From: Utricularia gibba
Lineage: Eukaryota > Streptophyta > Magnoliopsida > Lamiales > Lentibulariaceae
NCBI GenBank assembly: GCA_002189035.1
Contig: CM007990.1
Span: 3,658,001-3,722,000, forward strand
Direction: 5' to 3'
DNA length: 64,000 bases
In this document: in pieces, positions 1 through 13,202 of the stretch
Layout of the letters: the number at the start of each line of letters is the position of its first letter
How positions within the stretch are numbered: position 1 is the stretch's first letter
The notes under the pieces: generated by a model
Database searches by the model: none
The model's input: the letters and a program-made list of their open reading frames with translations, nothing else
What the model was told of the DNA's origin: nothing
Translations under genes and position numbers: made by a program

Positions 1-977
1 AACAGATTTTTGAAATATAATAGGACAGAATCTTGACATTTTGATTTCAATGGATCAAGCTTATCAAGTTAGAGAGATTGCACAAAATATCATATGACAT
101 GATGTGGAACAATATGCATTGCTTTCAAGGTATATAAAGAATCGAAAAGGCAAAATGAGGTGACCTGTGTGTTACTTATTAATCATTTTGGCAAGGTTTA
201 TGACACTGGAGATGTTGGCACAATTGTAGAATCATTTCCCAATGAACAATTACTTTCAAGTAAGATTATAAACTGGGAATGAGGTTTTACTCTTATTGTT
301 AATTTTATTTTAGGAGAAATTGTAAAAGTTAGAAATGTATGCCATGAAAGGAGCATGTTTTTGAATGATAACGAATGTCATATTTGGGATGATTCATATT
401 GGTGAAGGAGATGGAGTTTAGTAAATTAGTTACTATATTGCAGTACTCCATGTGTTTCATTTCCTTTAATGTTATACGAATTAGCAGAAGCTCTACGATA
501 CTTCTAACATTTATGAGTCACATGATCAATACTGCTTACTAATGCAAGAAGATTGCAGTGGAATTGTATCTATTTTGGTGAATGTTTTGGCATGAGGTGT
601 TGTATCATGAAGCATGAAGATATTGATGTTTTTCTACTTGTCAAAACTAAAAGAATCAATAACCTTATGGAGTGTTTGATGTGCGCTCTATGTTAGATTG
701 ACTGCCAAAACATAATGATTTAGGTTTATTGAATTGTTTGCCAAAACATAACAAATTTTGTCACTTGGGATGACATTCATACCTAATTTTTTTTTCAAAT
801 TTCGGTTTTACTTAGCTAAGTTCTATGTTTACTAGTTCTTTTGTTGATTCATGCCAAGACTACAAATGTAGCTCGAGCGTTGCACAGAAGGAGACAAGAG
901 CAAACACCACAACAACTGTCTGAACACTAGACATATCAACCCCTATCTAGACATCAAACAGAGCTAGTCTTTCACAA
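1..977. other. No gene recognised; probable retroelement interior
   Basis: All frames are broken by stops and no protein family can be recognised. The stretch runs directly into a purine-rich tract and an LTR-like start at 978-990, so it is probably the decayed 3' interior of an LTR retrotransposon read on the + strand. This is inference from position only. Confidence 0.3.
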
Positions 978-1560
978 ACTAGGGGGATGTTGCACTCATC
1001 CCAAATGTAGGACACTGAGAGAGATTAAACTTTTGGAGATTATGTATTTTGGCTCTTTAGAGAGGGATACGATGCAGAAGAAGGAATCCAATGCTGAAAT
1101 ATCTAGTTGAGCATAATGCATTTTGACAAGATACACTTGAATTATGTATTGTTCATCATTGTTGTGCCTTGTTTGAGCAGAAGAAGGTATCATGACTTTG
1201 GGATATATATTGTTCATCATTGTTGTGACTTGTTTGAGCATAAGAAGATATCATGACTTTGGGATATATATTGCTCATCATTGTTGTGCCTTGTTTGAGC
1301 ATAAGAAGGTGTCATGACTTTGGGATATATATTGCTCATCATTGTTGTGCCTTATTTGACACTATGTAAGGATTAAAAGCCACAAGTTTGATAATAAACA
1401 CTATAAAGAACGGGACTAGATGTGATAAAAACCATGATAATAGGAATATAAGAGAAATAATAATTTGTATCTCAATATGCTAAAATCAAGCTATGCCATG
1501 CCACCCATCAAAAATTAAGTTACCTGAAGATTTTGGCAGTGGAAAGTCCATTTAAATCTC
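978..1560 (+). mobile_element. Probable 3' LTR start of an old LTR retrotransposon
   Basis: A polypurine-like tract (AACTAGGGGGA, ending at 987) is followed at once by TGTTGCACTC. That is the usual order of polypurine tract and LTR 5' end. No matching 5' LTR, primer site or target duplication is in view, and the far end near 1560 is a guess. The 61-bp tandem repeat at 1141-1362 lies inside it. Confidence 0.35.
1141..1362 (+). repeat. 61-bp minisatellite, about 3.6 copies
   Basis: The unit contains TTGTTCATCATTGTTGTGCC, then TTTGAGCA, then TCATGACTTTGGGATATAT. Equivalent positions fall at about 1150, 1211, 1272 and 1333, a period of 61 bp. Copies differ at a few bases, for example GTTCATC versus GCTCATC. 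The last copy is truncated at TTATTTGAC. Confidence 0.9.
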
Positions 1561-1562
1561 AT

Positions 1563-2997
1563 TTTATATTAAATAATATATGCCACTAATCATAGGCTAG
1601 ATAATTAATATCATGTGGTATGATATTTGGAATATATTGTTATATAAATCTTGAGTCATAGTCTAAAAAATAATATTATAATTTACTAAAAACGTTAGTT
1701 AGTTGTTCCTTAAACTTATTTTTTTGTCAATTAATGGATTGTTCGTCTTCAATATTTCAAAACAATTCTATTTTGGTAATATTTCATAAAATATTATCTA
1801 TTTTTAACTTTTCATAAAAAAATATTTAAATTATCGATATATGAATGTAATTATAAAAGTGTTTGGATTACGAATCATTATTTGAATAGCATATTGTGTG
1901 AAACACGTATAACTTTTTTAAAAAAATCTTATTAAACCATTATCCTAAACGAGTCATTATGCTAAAGGAGTAATTATTTAAAGTCCACGTTTCCATTAAA
2001 TGATCTTATTGTGGGCATCAGCATCCATCAGACTGCCCATGAATTCCTTGGGCCTGAATCATTTGATAGAGGGAAAATTAGTAATCTACCTATGTCAGAT
2101 ATATTTTCTTGGTAAAATACTTGAGTTTGGTATCATGTTTGTCATTTATCTATATATTTATAACTTTATAAAATACCTAAAGTTCAAAAATATAATTATT
2201 AATTGAATGATAATGATATGCTTATATACTTAATAAATATTATTTAAAACAATGGTGTAGGAGAGATGATGATAACAATTGATTATAAATCAAAAAATTT
2301 TAAATTTTGATAAAATAAATATAACTTTTAACTATATTATTAAAATATAAAATTCAATAAAGAATGAGTGTAGGAGATGATAAATCTTTTGAAACCAGTA
2401 GTTTACAATAAATATTTAATTTCCATTGAAAATATATTGGTCATGTAAATTTAAAGTATATTTAATTGAAGAATATATTTTAAATTTATATTTGGATAGT
2501 TTTCTTTGTTTTTTTCTTTTTAACTGCAAATTACGCAGAGTACATAGGACATGAATCTTTGATTATAGACTTCAATGATATCAAATATATTATTTAAATT
2601 ATTAATTCTTAATTGGATGATAATGATATCATTACATATTAAATAAATATTATTTAAATAAATTATACAAGAGCTCTAAAAGTGTTGAAATATTAAAATT
2701 TTGGAATATTTTACAAAATAAATGAATGTAAATCATTTGTTAATCAGAAATAAATTTAATATTTTTCAAATATATTTGTAATATATATTTAAATGTATCA
2801 ATTTCATATAAAGCAAATTTTAGTTTTTTGGAATGAATAAAATAAATATTTATATTATAGTATACAATATTTAAAATAAAAAGTAACATATATACATATT
2901 GTAAATTCAATTATTTAATTTATTTTTTAAAATTGAGATATTTTGACAATATGCATATACTGTTAAGGTACATTTCAAAAACTTTTGCAACTTCGAA
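1563..2997. other. AT-rich intergenic DNA, nothing recognised
   Basis: This is very AT-rich sequence with frequent stops in every frame. The short open stretch at 2000-2206 has no recognisable domain and is not supported as a gene. Confidence 0.7.
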
Positions 2998-3007
2998 GTA
3001 TTTTGCC

Positions 3008-3870
3008 GAGTCAATTGGGGAACTAGCCCTCTGCAAAAAAAAAAGTTTGCTGAATGTCCCTATCTAGAAATTCTTGGCTATTTAACCCTATTTTTTTGTA
3101 GTTATTAGCTAAATAGCTCAACTTTTAGTATAAATAAAAATAATTAATTATTGATTACGAAACATAATAATAGAAAATCAAATATACATTTTATATATAT
3201 TTATTTATTCATTAAATTTTATATAATTAATATATAGCTAAAAACATAAATTTAAAAATATAACATAATTAATTATTTAATAATATATACCTATAAATAT
3301 AATTATGTATTATGTAGTATAGTTCATTATTTATAAAATCTTCATTATGTTTATATATTTTATTAAATAATAAATTAATTGCTCTTATATTATTTATATA
3401 TGTTATATATTTCTTTAAATAATACATTAATTACAATTATACTACATTTACAAATATATTCATAACATTGATATATTTATGTAAAAAATTAATCAATTAC
3501 ACCTATATTATTTGTACATATTTATATTTATTTAAATAATGAATTAATTACATATATTAATATCTCCCTAAATAATTAATTATGTTATATTTTTAAAATT
3601 ATATAATTAAATATATATATATATATATATATATATTTTTAGCTATATATTAGTTATATAAAATTTAATGAATAAATAAATATATATAAAATGTATATTT
3701 GATTTTCTATTATTATTTTTCGTAATCAATAATTAATTATTTTTATTTATACTAAAAGTTGGGCTATTTAACTAATATCTACTAAAAATAGGGTTAAATA
3801 GCCAAGAATTTCCAAATAGGGCCATTCAGCAAACCTTTTTTTTGCAGAGGTCTAGTTCCCCAATTAACTC
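3008..3870. mobile_element. Long-TIR MITE, Mutator-like, with 10-bp target duplication
   Basis: The two ends are near-perfect inverted repeats of about 235 bp (left about 3008-3243, right about 3637-3870). They begin GAGTYAATTGGGGAACTAG. A direct repeat GTATTTTGCC flanks the element at 2998-3007 and 3871-3880. A 9-11 bp target duplication with long terminal inverted repeats is characteristic of Mutator-like elements. The loop is AT-rich, holds an (AT)n run at about 3611-3636 and has no coding capacity. The high identity of the arms suggests a fairly recent insertion or arm homogenisation. Confidence 0.85.
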
Positions 3871-3880
3871 GTATTTTGCC

Positions 3881-6780
3881 AATCCAATAACTCTGACACA
3901 CGTACAATACCAATTTAGCCCTTTGGTAGGCCTGGGTCTGTGGCAGTTCATTAGCCCTCCCCCTATCCTCTTAGACAGACGAGATGCCAGATGTGTGTGA
4001 TGTGATGATTGCATGTATACTTTTTAATTCTTTGACTTGATATCATAATGAATACAAAAATTACTATTCATGTAAATGATTAATACAAAAATAGTACTTG
4101 ATTGTTTCTCATTATGCTGAAATTATTATTTATTATCGAATTTTAATTTGTATCCACAATTTCACATCTTTCCACCACGCCAAACGCCCGTGGGTCGTAG
4201 CACAAGGAGTGCTTGGATACCGACCATGAGCATCCTTAACACCAACCAGTGATGAGGGTCGGGTCGGGTCGGGATAGGAACCACTTTACAGTCCCAAGCT
4301 GCCCCCAGCGGGTAAGGATGAACACTTGATCCATCATTAAAAAATCATTTAATTTATTTTAATCAATCAACATAAATTTTAAGAAGTTTATGCCACAAGT
4401 TATCATATCCAGGATTATATAATAAAGGATAAAGATGTATTTTGAATGTTCGACCTATGTAGTTGGAGTCTTTCAATTATATCAATTTATGTTATCCATT
4501 TACACACTAAATGAGTTTGATAAATAAAATAGTGTTTTTATAAATATTTATAGTTTATGTTGATTGATTATAGTAAATTCAATAATTAATTAATATGAAA
4601 TAAATTTTTAAAATAATAGGATATTCGTAACTACGTTTTTTTTTTTTTCAAATTTTCAAATTGATATATTTAAATTGAATTAAATATAATATATAAATAT
4701 ATGTGTAATTAAAAAAGGAACTTTAAGAAAATATATTGTAAAACTCGAGACAAAGAGAGATGGTGGAGAGAGAAAAGACAAGAGATAATGAAAAAGAAAA
4801 GATGCACCGGTGCGTATACAATTCAAAATAACCCTTCCATCACTCACTCCTCACATGTGTTGGTGCGGCAGAGTTTATCCCACGTCCAAGGAAGGGCGCG
4901 TACCACGCCATCATTCAAAAAGTTAGCCTACATATGTGCAACAAACTCCAAGGGGGAGACATTATTCAGCCACTCCCACTTACGCCATCTTTCTGAGTAT
5001 TATTCTTCATTGTTTAAAGCCAACAAGGATCACATGCATTCCTCATGATCATGGGAGAAACTTTAGACGCTTGATTCTGATGGATTTCTATTCTCTCCTG
5101 TAAGCAGTGAGCAGGAAGCAGCACCTCAATTAATAATGTTTTGATTATTCCTGGGATGAATTCCATCATGCCTTTCCCAACCACAGTAGATACAATTGCA
5201 AATATTGATAACATAACCATGTAAATTTTTTTAATGAATTTCTGTACCTACGTTATAATTATTTGCGTTTCGAATGCGGTGAAATAAAGAAACGTAAAGT
5301 GAGAAAGCGTGAGATTTCTCCCATCCCATGTTTGGATCAAATAAAGGCCAGTGGGTTGTTTTGGGTGGTCGTCTCACCTGGTACATGTCGTGTCATGGCC
5401 TGCTTTGCTTTGCTTTGCATAATGGGTTGTCGAATAAGAAACAATGGTAATATAATAGTATATTTGATTCCCACGTTTACCTCATTCCGGATCACGTTCT
5501 AAAAAAACAATATATTTTATGCTGCCTCTTCAAGACCACGCCCCACTTTCTTAACAATTCAACATAATGGGTGGTGACGTTTTCCGATTTTGGTTGTTAT
5601 TTAAAAATATACCCCTCCACAACACACAATTTAGAAATACACCCGCGACAGAAAAAAAAATTATTTCATAGCCAGTAAATTTTTTTAACAATTATAGTTA
5701 TTTTGACTTGATTTCTACAAATATTGACTTACATGAGCTACGTTTAACATATTTAAAACCAAATACATGATTGAAAATAATATAATTTTATTTTTGTAGT
5801 ATTTTAAAACTATGTCATAATTTAAGTACAAGTAAAAAGCAATATAAATACCTCTGTCTAATAGAGAATATAAAATTAACAAAATAATAGTACACGAGAC
5901 AGGCACCTTTCTAGCAACGAGGTTCTATTTCTAAATTAGGTGGTTGTGCCGTGGTCCATTTACAAATAACCCTGAATTCTGGGGCCCACTGTGGGAAATC
6001 TTCCGAGAGATGCGATCCATCCACCCCGTGGGTCGTGGTTGGTTGGTTGGTTGGTTGACTGGTGTAAGTAACACACAATGGGGCGATTTTTCAACAACAG
6101 GGGTGGGACCCATCATCCCATTGCAGCACCGGTTGTTTCGTGTACTACTCTTGTGTTTTTATTTTATTTTACTTTTTTTGTGCGCATATTAGTAAATAAA
6201 TACACCCTGGCTGCTGCCACGTAGGCCGAACCTTCTCACATTCACACTCAGACATACGTACACACACATGCTATATAAAAAGAAAAAGTTGTATTATTCA
6301 CGTAATTAAATATTGGCATGTTGCGCCGTACAACTAAGACGTGAAAGACCGTTGCTACCTTGTTGTGGATGACATGCTACCAGATTGAAGACAGGCGGCC
6401 CGGCTGGAATGTCCACGTGTCCCCTCCTGTCCGCTTCCGTCCCTAACGTTTGACGTTACTATTCCCCATGTGAACATATTATTTTGGGCATGTGCGGAAA
6501 TACCCGTCATCGGGTGCTCCCTTTCTTTTACTGATTTGATGTGAGAAAGAAGGCTTCCCTTTCTCCTCCTGTCGTTCACACACAGGCTACTTGTGTGGTG
6601 GGTACATACGTACTCCTTCGGACACATCTGCTACGGCGTTAGGAATTCTACTTTAGATATTTTGAAACTGGAATATGGTTTTAATCTTAAAATTAAAAAT
6701 AGGAACACAGTGTGGGCCCTATCCTGTTTTTTCAAGTACTTACTCGTGTTCCTGTTTGCTTGCTCATCAGTGAACTTGGC
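3881..6780. other. Intergenic DNA upstream of the UGT gene
   Basis: No coding exon is recognised. Simple repeats include GGGTC units near 4256-4272 and GGTT units near 6036-6055. Short open frames at 4788-5048, 5263-5502, 5944-6192 and 6355-6627 have no domain, splice or homology support. The last few hundred bases are less AT-rich and probably include the promoter of the gene at 6854. Confidence 0.6.
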
Positions 6781-6787
6781 CCTTGTC

Positions 6788-6797
6788 CTATTTATAC
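6788..6797 (+). promoter_or_regulatory. Probable TATA box of the UGT gene
   Basis: CTATTTATAC lies 57-66 bp before the ATG at 6854, in a less AT-rich stretch. It is a reasonable TATA box and would give a short leader. Confidence 0.5.
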
Positions 6798-6853
6798 ATC
6801 CCACGTTCTGCCAACTCTGCTCAGACAACTGATTCCATAAAAAAGGACCACAA

Positions 6854-8322
6854 ATGGGTTCCTTGGGCTACTACACCTATCCAGATGAAGTCGCGGTGCT
6901 GATGGCACCCTTTCCGCTTCACGGCCACCTCAACCAGCTCCTCCACCTCTCCCGTTTACTCGCCCTCAACGGCCTCACCGTTCACTTTGCCGCCCCGGCG
7001 TCCCACAACCGCCGCGCGCGCCGCAGGATCCATGGATGGGATCCCCTCTCCGTTTCCAACATCGTGTTTCACGATCTACCCCAACTGACGCTTCCCGAAA
7101 ACAGGGGCCTCCTAAACAGAGACGACTTCCCGCCGCAGCTTCATCATCTACTGAGAGCTTGTTCGTCTCTACGGCCGGCGTTTGCTCAGCTTCTGCAAGA
7201 TCTGTGTGGGGACAATCGGCGAGTTGTCATTATCAATGATTCTCTCATGGGATCCGTGGTTCAAGATTTTGTCGAGTTTGAAAATGCCGAAGCTTACACG
7301 TTTCACAGTGTTTCAGCTTTCACCATGTTCTTCTTTCTGTGGGAGAAGTCCGGCAGGCCTTTCGCCATCGACGAAGAAATTCTGGAAAATCTACCTTCCC
7401 TTGAAGGCTGCTTCACGCCGGAGTTCATTCAACTCATCAGGAATCAATACAAGTTCATTGATTTCAGTTCAGGGCGGATCTACAATACAGGGAGAATGAT
7501 TGAGCACAAATTCATCGATCTGCTGAAGAAGCCGGAGATCATCGGCAATCAGAAACAATGGGCTCTTGGGCCGTTCAATCCGGTGACCATCATCACTAAT
7601 TCCGATGAATCCTCGCGCCACAAATGCCTGAAGTGGTTAGACAAACAGGGAAAGCACTCTGTAATTCTCGTCTCCTTCGGGACCACAACATCACTTTCGA
7701 TCGATCAAGTAATGGAGCTCGCAATTGGGTTAGAAGGAAGTGGGACGAAGTTCGTGTGGGTACTCAGGGACGCCGACGGCGGCGGCTATTCTTCCGATGA
7801 AGGTAAAAAACTGATTTTTTTTTCACTTTTTCAAACCACGGTACGAAATTTAGCAACTGAATCCATGAAACAGGGACAGTTAAGTTACCAGTGGGGTACG
7901 AAGAAAGGAACAGAGACATGGGGATGATCGTAAGGGATTGGGCGCCCCAGTTGGAGATTCTAGGTCACCGTTCGATCGGAGGATTCATGAGTCACTGTGG
8001 CTGGAATTCTTGCATGGAGAGTATCTCCACTGGAGTCCCGATCGTGGCCTGGCCAATGCACTCCGACCAACCGAGAAACGCGGCGTTGATGGCCAGTGTG
8101 TTAAAAATCGGAGTAGTCGTCAGGGACTGGAAGTCGAGGAAGGAGGAGATTGTGAAGTCCTCGGAGATTTCAACGGCGGTGAGACGACTGATGATGGAGG
8201 TGGAAGGTGAAGAGATGAGGCAGAGGGCGGCGACGCTCCGGCGCACTGCCGTGGAGGCGGTGGCGGAGGGTGGAACATCGCAGGGGGAACTAGATTCATT
8301 CATTACGCATATTTTAAGGTAG
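6854..8322 (+). CDS. UDP-glycosyltransferase, zeatin O-glucosyltransferase type
   Basis: This is a GT1-family enzyme that transfers a sugar from a UDP-sugar to a small acceptor, probably in the cytosol. The closest family I recognise is zeatin O-glucosyltransferase, which stores cytokinins as O-glucosides. Two exons are inferred: 6854-7802 and 7874-8322 (465 residues; the family is near 460). The N-terminal PFPLHGHLNQLLHLS contains the catalytic His25, and NDSLMGS holds the candidate partner Asp. The 44-residue PSPG sugar-donor box runs from WAPQLEILGH to HSDQ in exon 2. Its final Gln favours UDP-glucose. The junction reads DEG-TVKLPVGYEER, matching family sequence. Without removing the 71-nt intron the frame closes just before the PSPG box. 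Acceptor specificity cannot be read from sequence. Confidence 0.9.
7803..7873 (+). other. 71-nt intron just before the PSPG box of the UGT
   Basis: The donor is GAAG|GTAAAA and the acceptor GAAACAG|GGACAG, with a T-rich interior. The phase-1 splice joins the two frames exactly and restores the family sequence (K-L-P-V-G-Y-E-E-R). Its length is not a multiple of three, so retention would truncate the protein. Most zeatin O-glucosyltransferase genes are intronless, which makes this position unusual. Confidence 0.75.
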
Positions 8323-11300
8323 ATTTGGATAGGAAATCGGTTATCCATATTTGGCAAGGCCCCTCCCTCGCCCATAAACAAACTCAAATTATTCTTACGG
8401 CATCTATGAATTCAATGATCAACCATTAGAATTTGGATCGTCGTATAGACTGCTCTTTCTACCACACTAAAAAATGATCTTTATTTGTTTGCTCTTGTTT
8501 CCCAAAATCATATTTATAAAATTGTTTTTTAATAAAATATTAATTTGATTTATATAATTTCTAAAAATAAAAAATATGTATATTTTTTCTTTTCCAAAAA
8601 GCGGTCTCCCGCATTTGATGATAAAAATGATTATGGAAAAACAGATTCGAGAGAGATGCTCAACCCTAGTTAATTCAATTTCTAATATTGTAAATTTCGA
8701 ATTTCACATTTTTTTTTCGATTTTCTCCAAATAAAATATTTTAAATTTGATCATTTACTCAAAATTTATTTGAAATTTCATTTTTTTTTTGTATAAAATC
8801 CGGAATCAAACATTAAATAAGACATTTTTTCTTGGATTTTAAATCCTGTTTAAGAAACCACAATATTGAATCTGTGAAATTGAGAGGGAAAGAAATGGCG
8901 AGATTAAGGCAATTAAATCCTGTTTAGGGTTCACCACAATATTTTAACCACAATATTAAATCCTGTTTAGGGTTCACCAAGCCGTCGCATATTCTTTGTG
9001 CATTCCCAATTTTTGTTATGCCTGGGAGGAGTTATGCCAGGATTGGCTCCAGCGCGGGATACAAAGCATGTATCGAAGATTTTGATTTGCTTGTATGCGT
9101 GGAATCGGAGCTCAACTACGAACTCTCGTCTATGTGCTTAGATGAGTGTGATGCTTGGAGCCCCCCTTTTTTGACTGTGGAATTGAAGGTGTGTTGGATA
9201 TCATTGAGTGGGTATTTGATTTCAGTGAAGTATTTTCCTGCGCAATTGCGTTTCGAGTCAGACTTCTATACGTTCATGTGCTCTGGGTTCTTTTTAAAAT
9301 GATTCTTGGTTTGAAAACGCTGGAAGATAGTAAGAGAATAGACGTTAATGGGTTAGGCATGAATTCTCGATTAGCCTTCTTTGGTTCAAACTTGGCACCA
9401 TAGTCAAGTGATTTGATAGTAAGTTCTGAGGCAGAAAAATTCCTGAATTATCTCACGTGTTTATATCGGTTCCCACTTTATTCTCTAATCAGCTACTCTA
9501 TGTAAAAGCTTATATGGATTAATATGGCGTTTAAGTTTTTATGTATGCAAACCTTTTCCTAGAACACCATAATCTGACTGCTTACCCCGGCCCCATGTCT
9601 CAAATACAGTATTTGGTGTGATAGAATCTGGTAGTGCCACATGCAAAATCCATTCAAAATGGCATTAATTGGATAACTTGGAGGTTTTATTTCCCTTTAA
9701 TGAAGCAGGATGATATGACTGGTACTCTTGGTGATTCTATGTAGAGTGAAACACTGCAAGGTCTGAAGGTGTAATTTGGAGGGAAGTTGCTATCTGAGCT
9801 TTAATAGGCCATGATTTTCAAGGATGCAGTACCCTTCCTTGAAATGCCATAATTAAATATATGCACTAAGGGGCCTTATTTGAGCTGTATCATACTTTTT
9901 GATTGTATAGCCTCCAACAGAGCATTCTGTGAGTTTGTATCTGATATTCAGAAGGTGCATTGCTCGCCTGCCTTAATCATCGTTCCTCACATATTCGATC
10001 TACACTGGCTTTGTCTTCAGGTAATGCATCTTTAATTTCACAATCTTCCCTTATGTAGCTATAATTATCAAGAAAATCTGTTCTCTTTGTGACTGTTTCG
10101 GAAATGTTATTTCCTGTTTATCTTCTCCTATCTTCCAGCACGTTTGTATGAGATTTGAAAACTTGTTCTTCATTTTGTTGTTAGGAGATGTGCTTATCAG
10201 TGAAGGCATTCCTGCATTGACTTACTTGAAAATTGATAGGATTCAGAGCTTGAGCCTCCTGCCTGTAATTTTTGTTATAATTGAGAAGTGTTTGGTTGAT
10301 GGGATTAATAACGATGACATAGAGGGATTAATTTTAAAAATAGTGTTTAGTTAGTAAAATATGGAAAGTTTGTGGCTTTACATAAACTCATATATATTAG
10401 AATAAAAAAAATCATGAAATTTTAAGTTTATTTAAACGCATAAATTAAATGTTTTATAATTTATAATCTTATTTTTAAATCTAAACAATCTTATCAATCA
10501 ATTATAATAGTGGCAGATCACTTGGGATGTAACCTTAGGCAAGTCGCTCCTATGGTGAACTGATAAAGAGTATTTGAGTGAATGGATGCCTAACTTCACA
10601 TGGGAATATAAAACCTTGAGGACTTAGCAGATGATATCCCCGAGTGGAAGTGAGTTTTGACAAGGAATTCCCCCTGAAACCGCAACCTTTGTTTCCTTTT
10701 GATGTTATCAGGGTTTCGGATCATCAACTTTGTTGTTGGCTTTTTCATGTCTGAGTTGGACCCGTCCGTCTTTGCAAGATGACCTGAGGCGGTGTCCAGC
10801 TGCTCGATGAATCCTAGAGAACTTCACACTCCCTGCATCTGCATTACAAGGAGCAAGATCAATGCGCATGGACTGGCTTCAAAAACTTAAGGTCATGATG
10901 GTTGGCGAGAGCATAATGTGATGTTGATGCTGTAGAGAAAAAAAAAAGAGCATGGGAGCATTTGTAATAACCATGTGCAGTAGCTAAAATCGCCTTCAAG
11001 TCTCCAGATGTCTATTCACTTAGGCGTATTTTTCAAGGGTGAAATCTTTGTAACAATGAAAACTATTTAAGAAAACTTCCAGAATACTATTTCAAGTGTC
11101 AAGCTTGTTGCTTACCTCAAAACTAAGTTTATGCAATGGAGGGTGCAATTGATCAATACTCATACCTCTCCAAAAATATATCTCAAGTTTCAAATCACGG
11201 GTATCATTGTTTTTTAGGTTAGATAATCATACATATACCATTATATTCAACCCAAATAACTTATTTTTTTATTAAATATTTACTATTTGATGATAATTGT

Positions 11301-12368
11301 CGATGCTGGTTAAAAGTTCAGTTGATGCTTTAATTTGTTTCTGAAAACTGATGAAACATGATAGGCGAAAGTGTGAATGATTTTATTCATTAATTGAAAT
11401 GATTCAGTAGAGTTTCTGGGAGGATACCGCATCAATTCTTGAAAATTTTATTGACAGAAATTTTGTTGTGATAAATTGAGAAGGTATCTTAATGCGACAT
11501 GATGGTTTTGTAGTTTTGTATCCTCCTAAAAAATATAAGGGTTAATTTTCTGTGGAGATTAAGCTTGAATTATGATAGGAATTTGATTCTGATCTAATTA
11601 AGTTATGGACATGATATGATGCAAATGTTATATATATCATTATACGAATTTTGATACCGATTTCGTTTGTTATGTTGTTACACAAAAATTTTGTGAAGCT
11701 ACAATTCACCTTATATATATTGATTATTGCAATAGCGTTCAAATTGGAAAGGGTACTTTGCAACATAATAATCACATTGAAGATGTTAATGACGCCTAGG
11801 ATAATTAAAAATATTATCTAGATAAAATATCCTAAAAGAATAGTGCTAAGACTAACGATCTATACGTGATTCAAGTTAAAAGAATTGAAATAAATAGTTA
11901 CACTGATAATGAAAGCTATTATATTTTCAATAATTCAATTTGTACTGTCAAATTTTTTTTAAAAATATTGAACTATATTATAAATATTCAGATGGGAAGA
12001 TGAGCAAAAATATCCTAACTATAATTCTATACATGAGTTCAAGCATGTAACATTGCAAAAAGTCTCGTTGTGTTGTTGATATAAAATAAGTGAAGAAAGT
12101 AGTGAGAAAAATTAGATTAGTATAAAAGATATAAATTTAATAGAAAATAGCAAAAAGTTGAAATATAAAATAGGTAAAAACAATAAACAAGGTTAATACA
12201 AAAATATATTTTGAAATGAAATAAAACTGATTATCAATTATATATTTAATTTGAATAAAATACATATTTTAAAAATAAAATATAAATATATATGTAAGTA
12301 AAAAAAGAAATTTGAAAGGAAGAGATAGAATAAACAAGAGAGATATAATACCATCTTTACCCATTTCT
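8323..12368. other. Intergenic stretch with one unexplained short ORF
   Basis: No gene is recognised. A 24-bp direct repeat (TTAAATCC through TTCACCA) occurs at 8913-8936 and 8956-8979. An open frame at 9018-9302 (94 codons, M-P-G-R-S-Y start) shows balanced composition, but no domain and no splice partner. The block at about 8990-11200 is less AT-rich than its surroundings and could be an untranslated transcript or an old gene relic. I cannot show either. Confidence 0.5.
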
Positions 12369-12435
12369 GGAAATGCTGATGTGGCATTTCCTTGCATAAA
12401 CTGTCTTAATAACAGATTAAAGCGGAGAAGACGCA

Positions 12436-13202
12436 AAGTTTGGCTCCATCGCCTCCGTAGATGTACTTATCTATTTTAGTTTCCAAAATAGATAAAGAAT
12501 TACTGAAATAGATGTAGTTTTTTTTTCTGGTTTTATAAATAAATGATGTTATTAAAATATTAAATTGTAATTATTTAATTATTTATTTTCTATGAATTTA
12601 AATGACAATAAATAATCTTATGAATTGATTATAACTGAATAATGCTTTAATATTTAATTAATTTAATAAAATTAAAGTTTTTTTTAACATTTAAAATATA
12701 TAAAATGATATGTTAACTTAGATATTTTTAAAATGATTTTATAATATAAAACAAGTGGTTGATATTAATATAATAAAGTTATGGTTAATAATGATATATA
12801 TAAATTGAAATGTTTTGTGTGAGTTTTAATGAAATCTTGAAGTTATTTATAGATAAAGTTTGAAGATATTTTTACTATAAAATTCAATTCAACCATTCAT
12901 TCTTCAATTACTTGTATTTAATCTGCCTTGGAGAAATCAGTAAGTTGCGATTCATGATATAAGCAGGAGAGAGCAATCTCATCCTTTTTGATTGGATCAT
13001 GAGACGCACCAGCGACTTTCCGGAGTTATTTAATTAATAATATTTAACAATAATTAGATACATTGTTTTTATAAAATTTCAAAACTCATTTATTAAAAAA
13101 ATAAATCAAAACTCAAACATCATCTATTTTACAAACCCTTTCTAAACATCATCTATTTTGGGAAACAAAAAATGAAAGTACATCTAAATAGGGAATTTGG
13201 TA
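12436..13202. mobile_element. Inverted-repeat MITE with 11-bp flanking repeat
   Basis: GAGAAGACGCA occurs perfectly at 12425-12435 and 13203-13213 and brackets an AT-rich segment with no coding capacity. Its ends are inverted copies: AGATGTACTT, then GTTTCC, then AAAATAGAT on the left is matched by the reverse complement of about 13130-13190. The TIRs are imperfect over about 60-80 bp. An 11-bp target duplication fits a Mutator-like MITE, although the outermost 20 bases pair poorly. It sits just upstream of, or inside, the start of the Harbinger ORF1. Confidence 0.6.

Noticed and set aside
1141-1362. CRISPR-like array
   Set aside because: The whole 61-bp unit repeats without unique spacers. 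It is a minisatellite in plant DNA.
4788-5048. 86-codon + strand frame beginning MKKKRCTG
   Set aside because: No domain, no splice partner, and no codon or context support.
7992-8387. 131-codon minus-strand frame
   Set aside because: Antisense shadow of the conserved PSPG exon of the UGT.
10600-10760. Possible box C/D snoRNA (GATGATA...CTGA words)
   Set aside because: The C box does not match RUGAUGA and no terminal stem was found.
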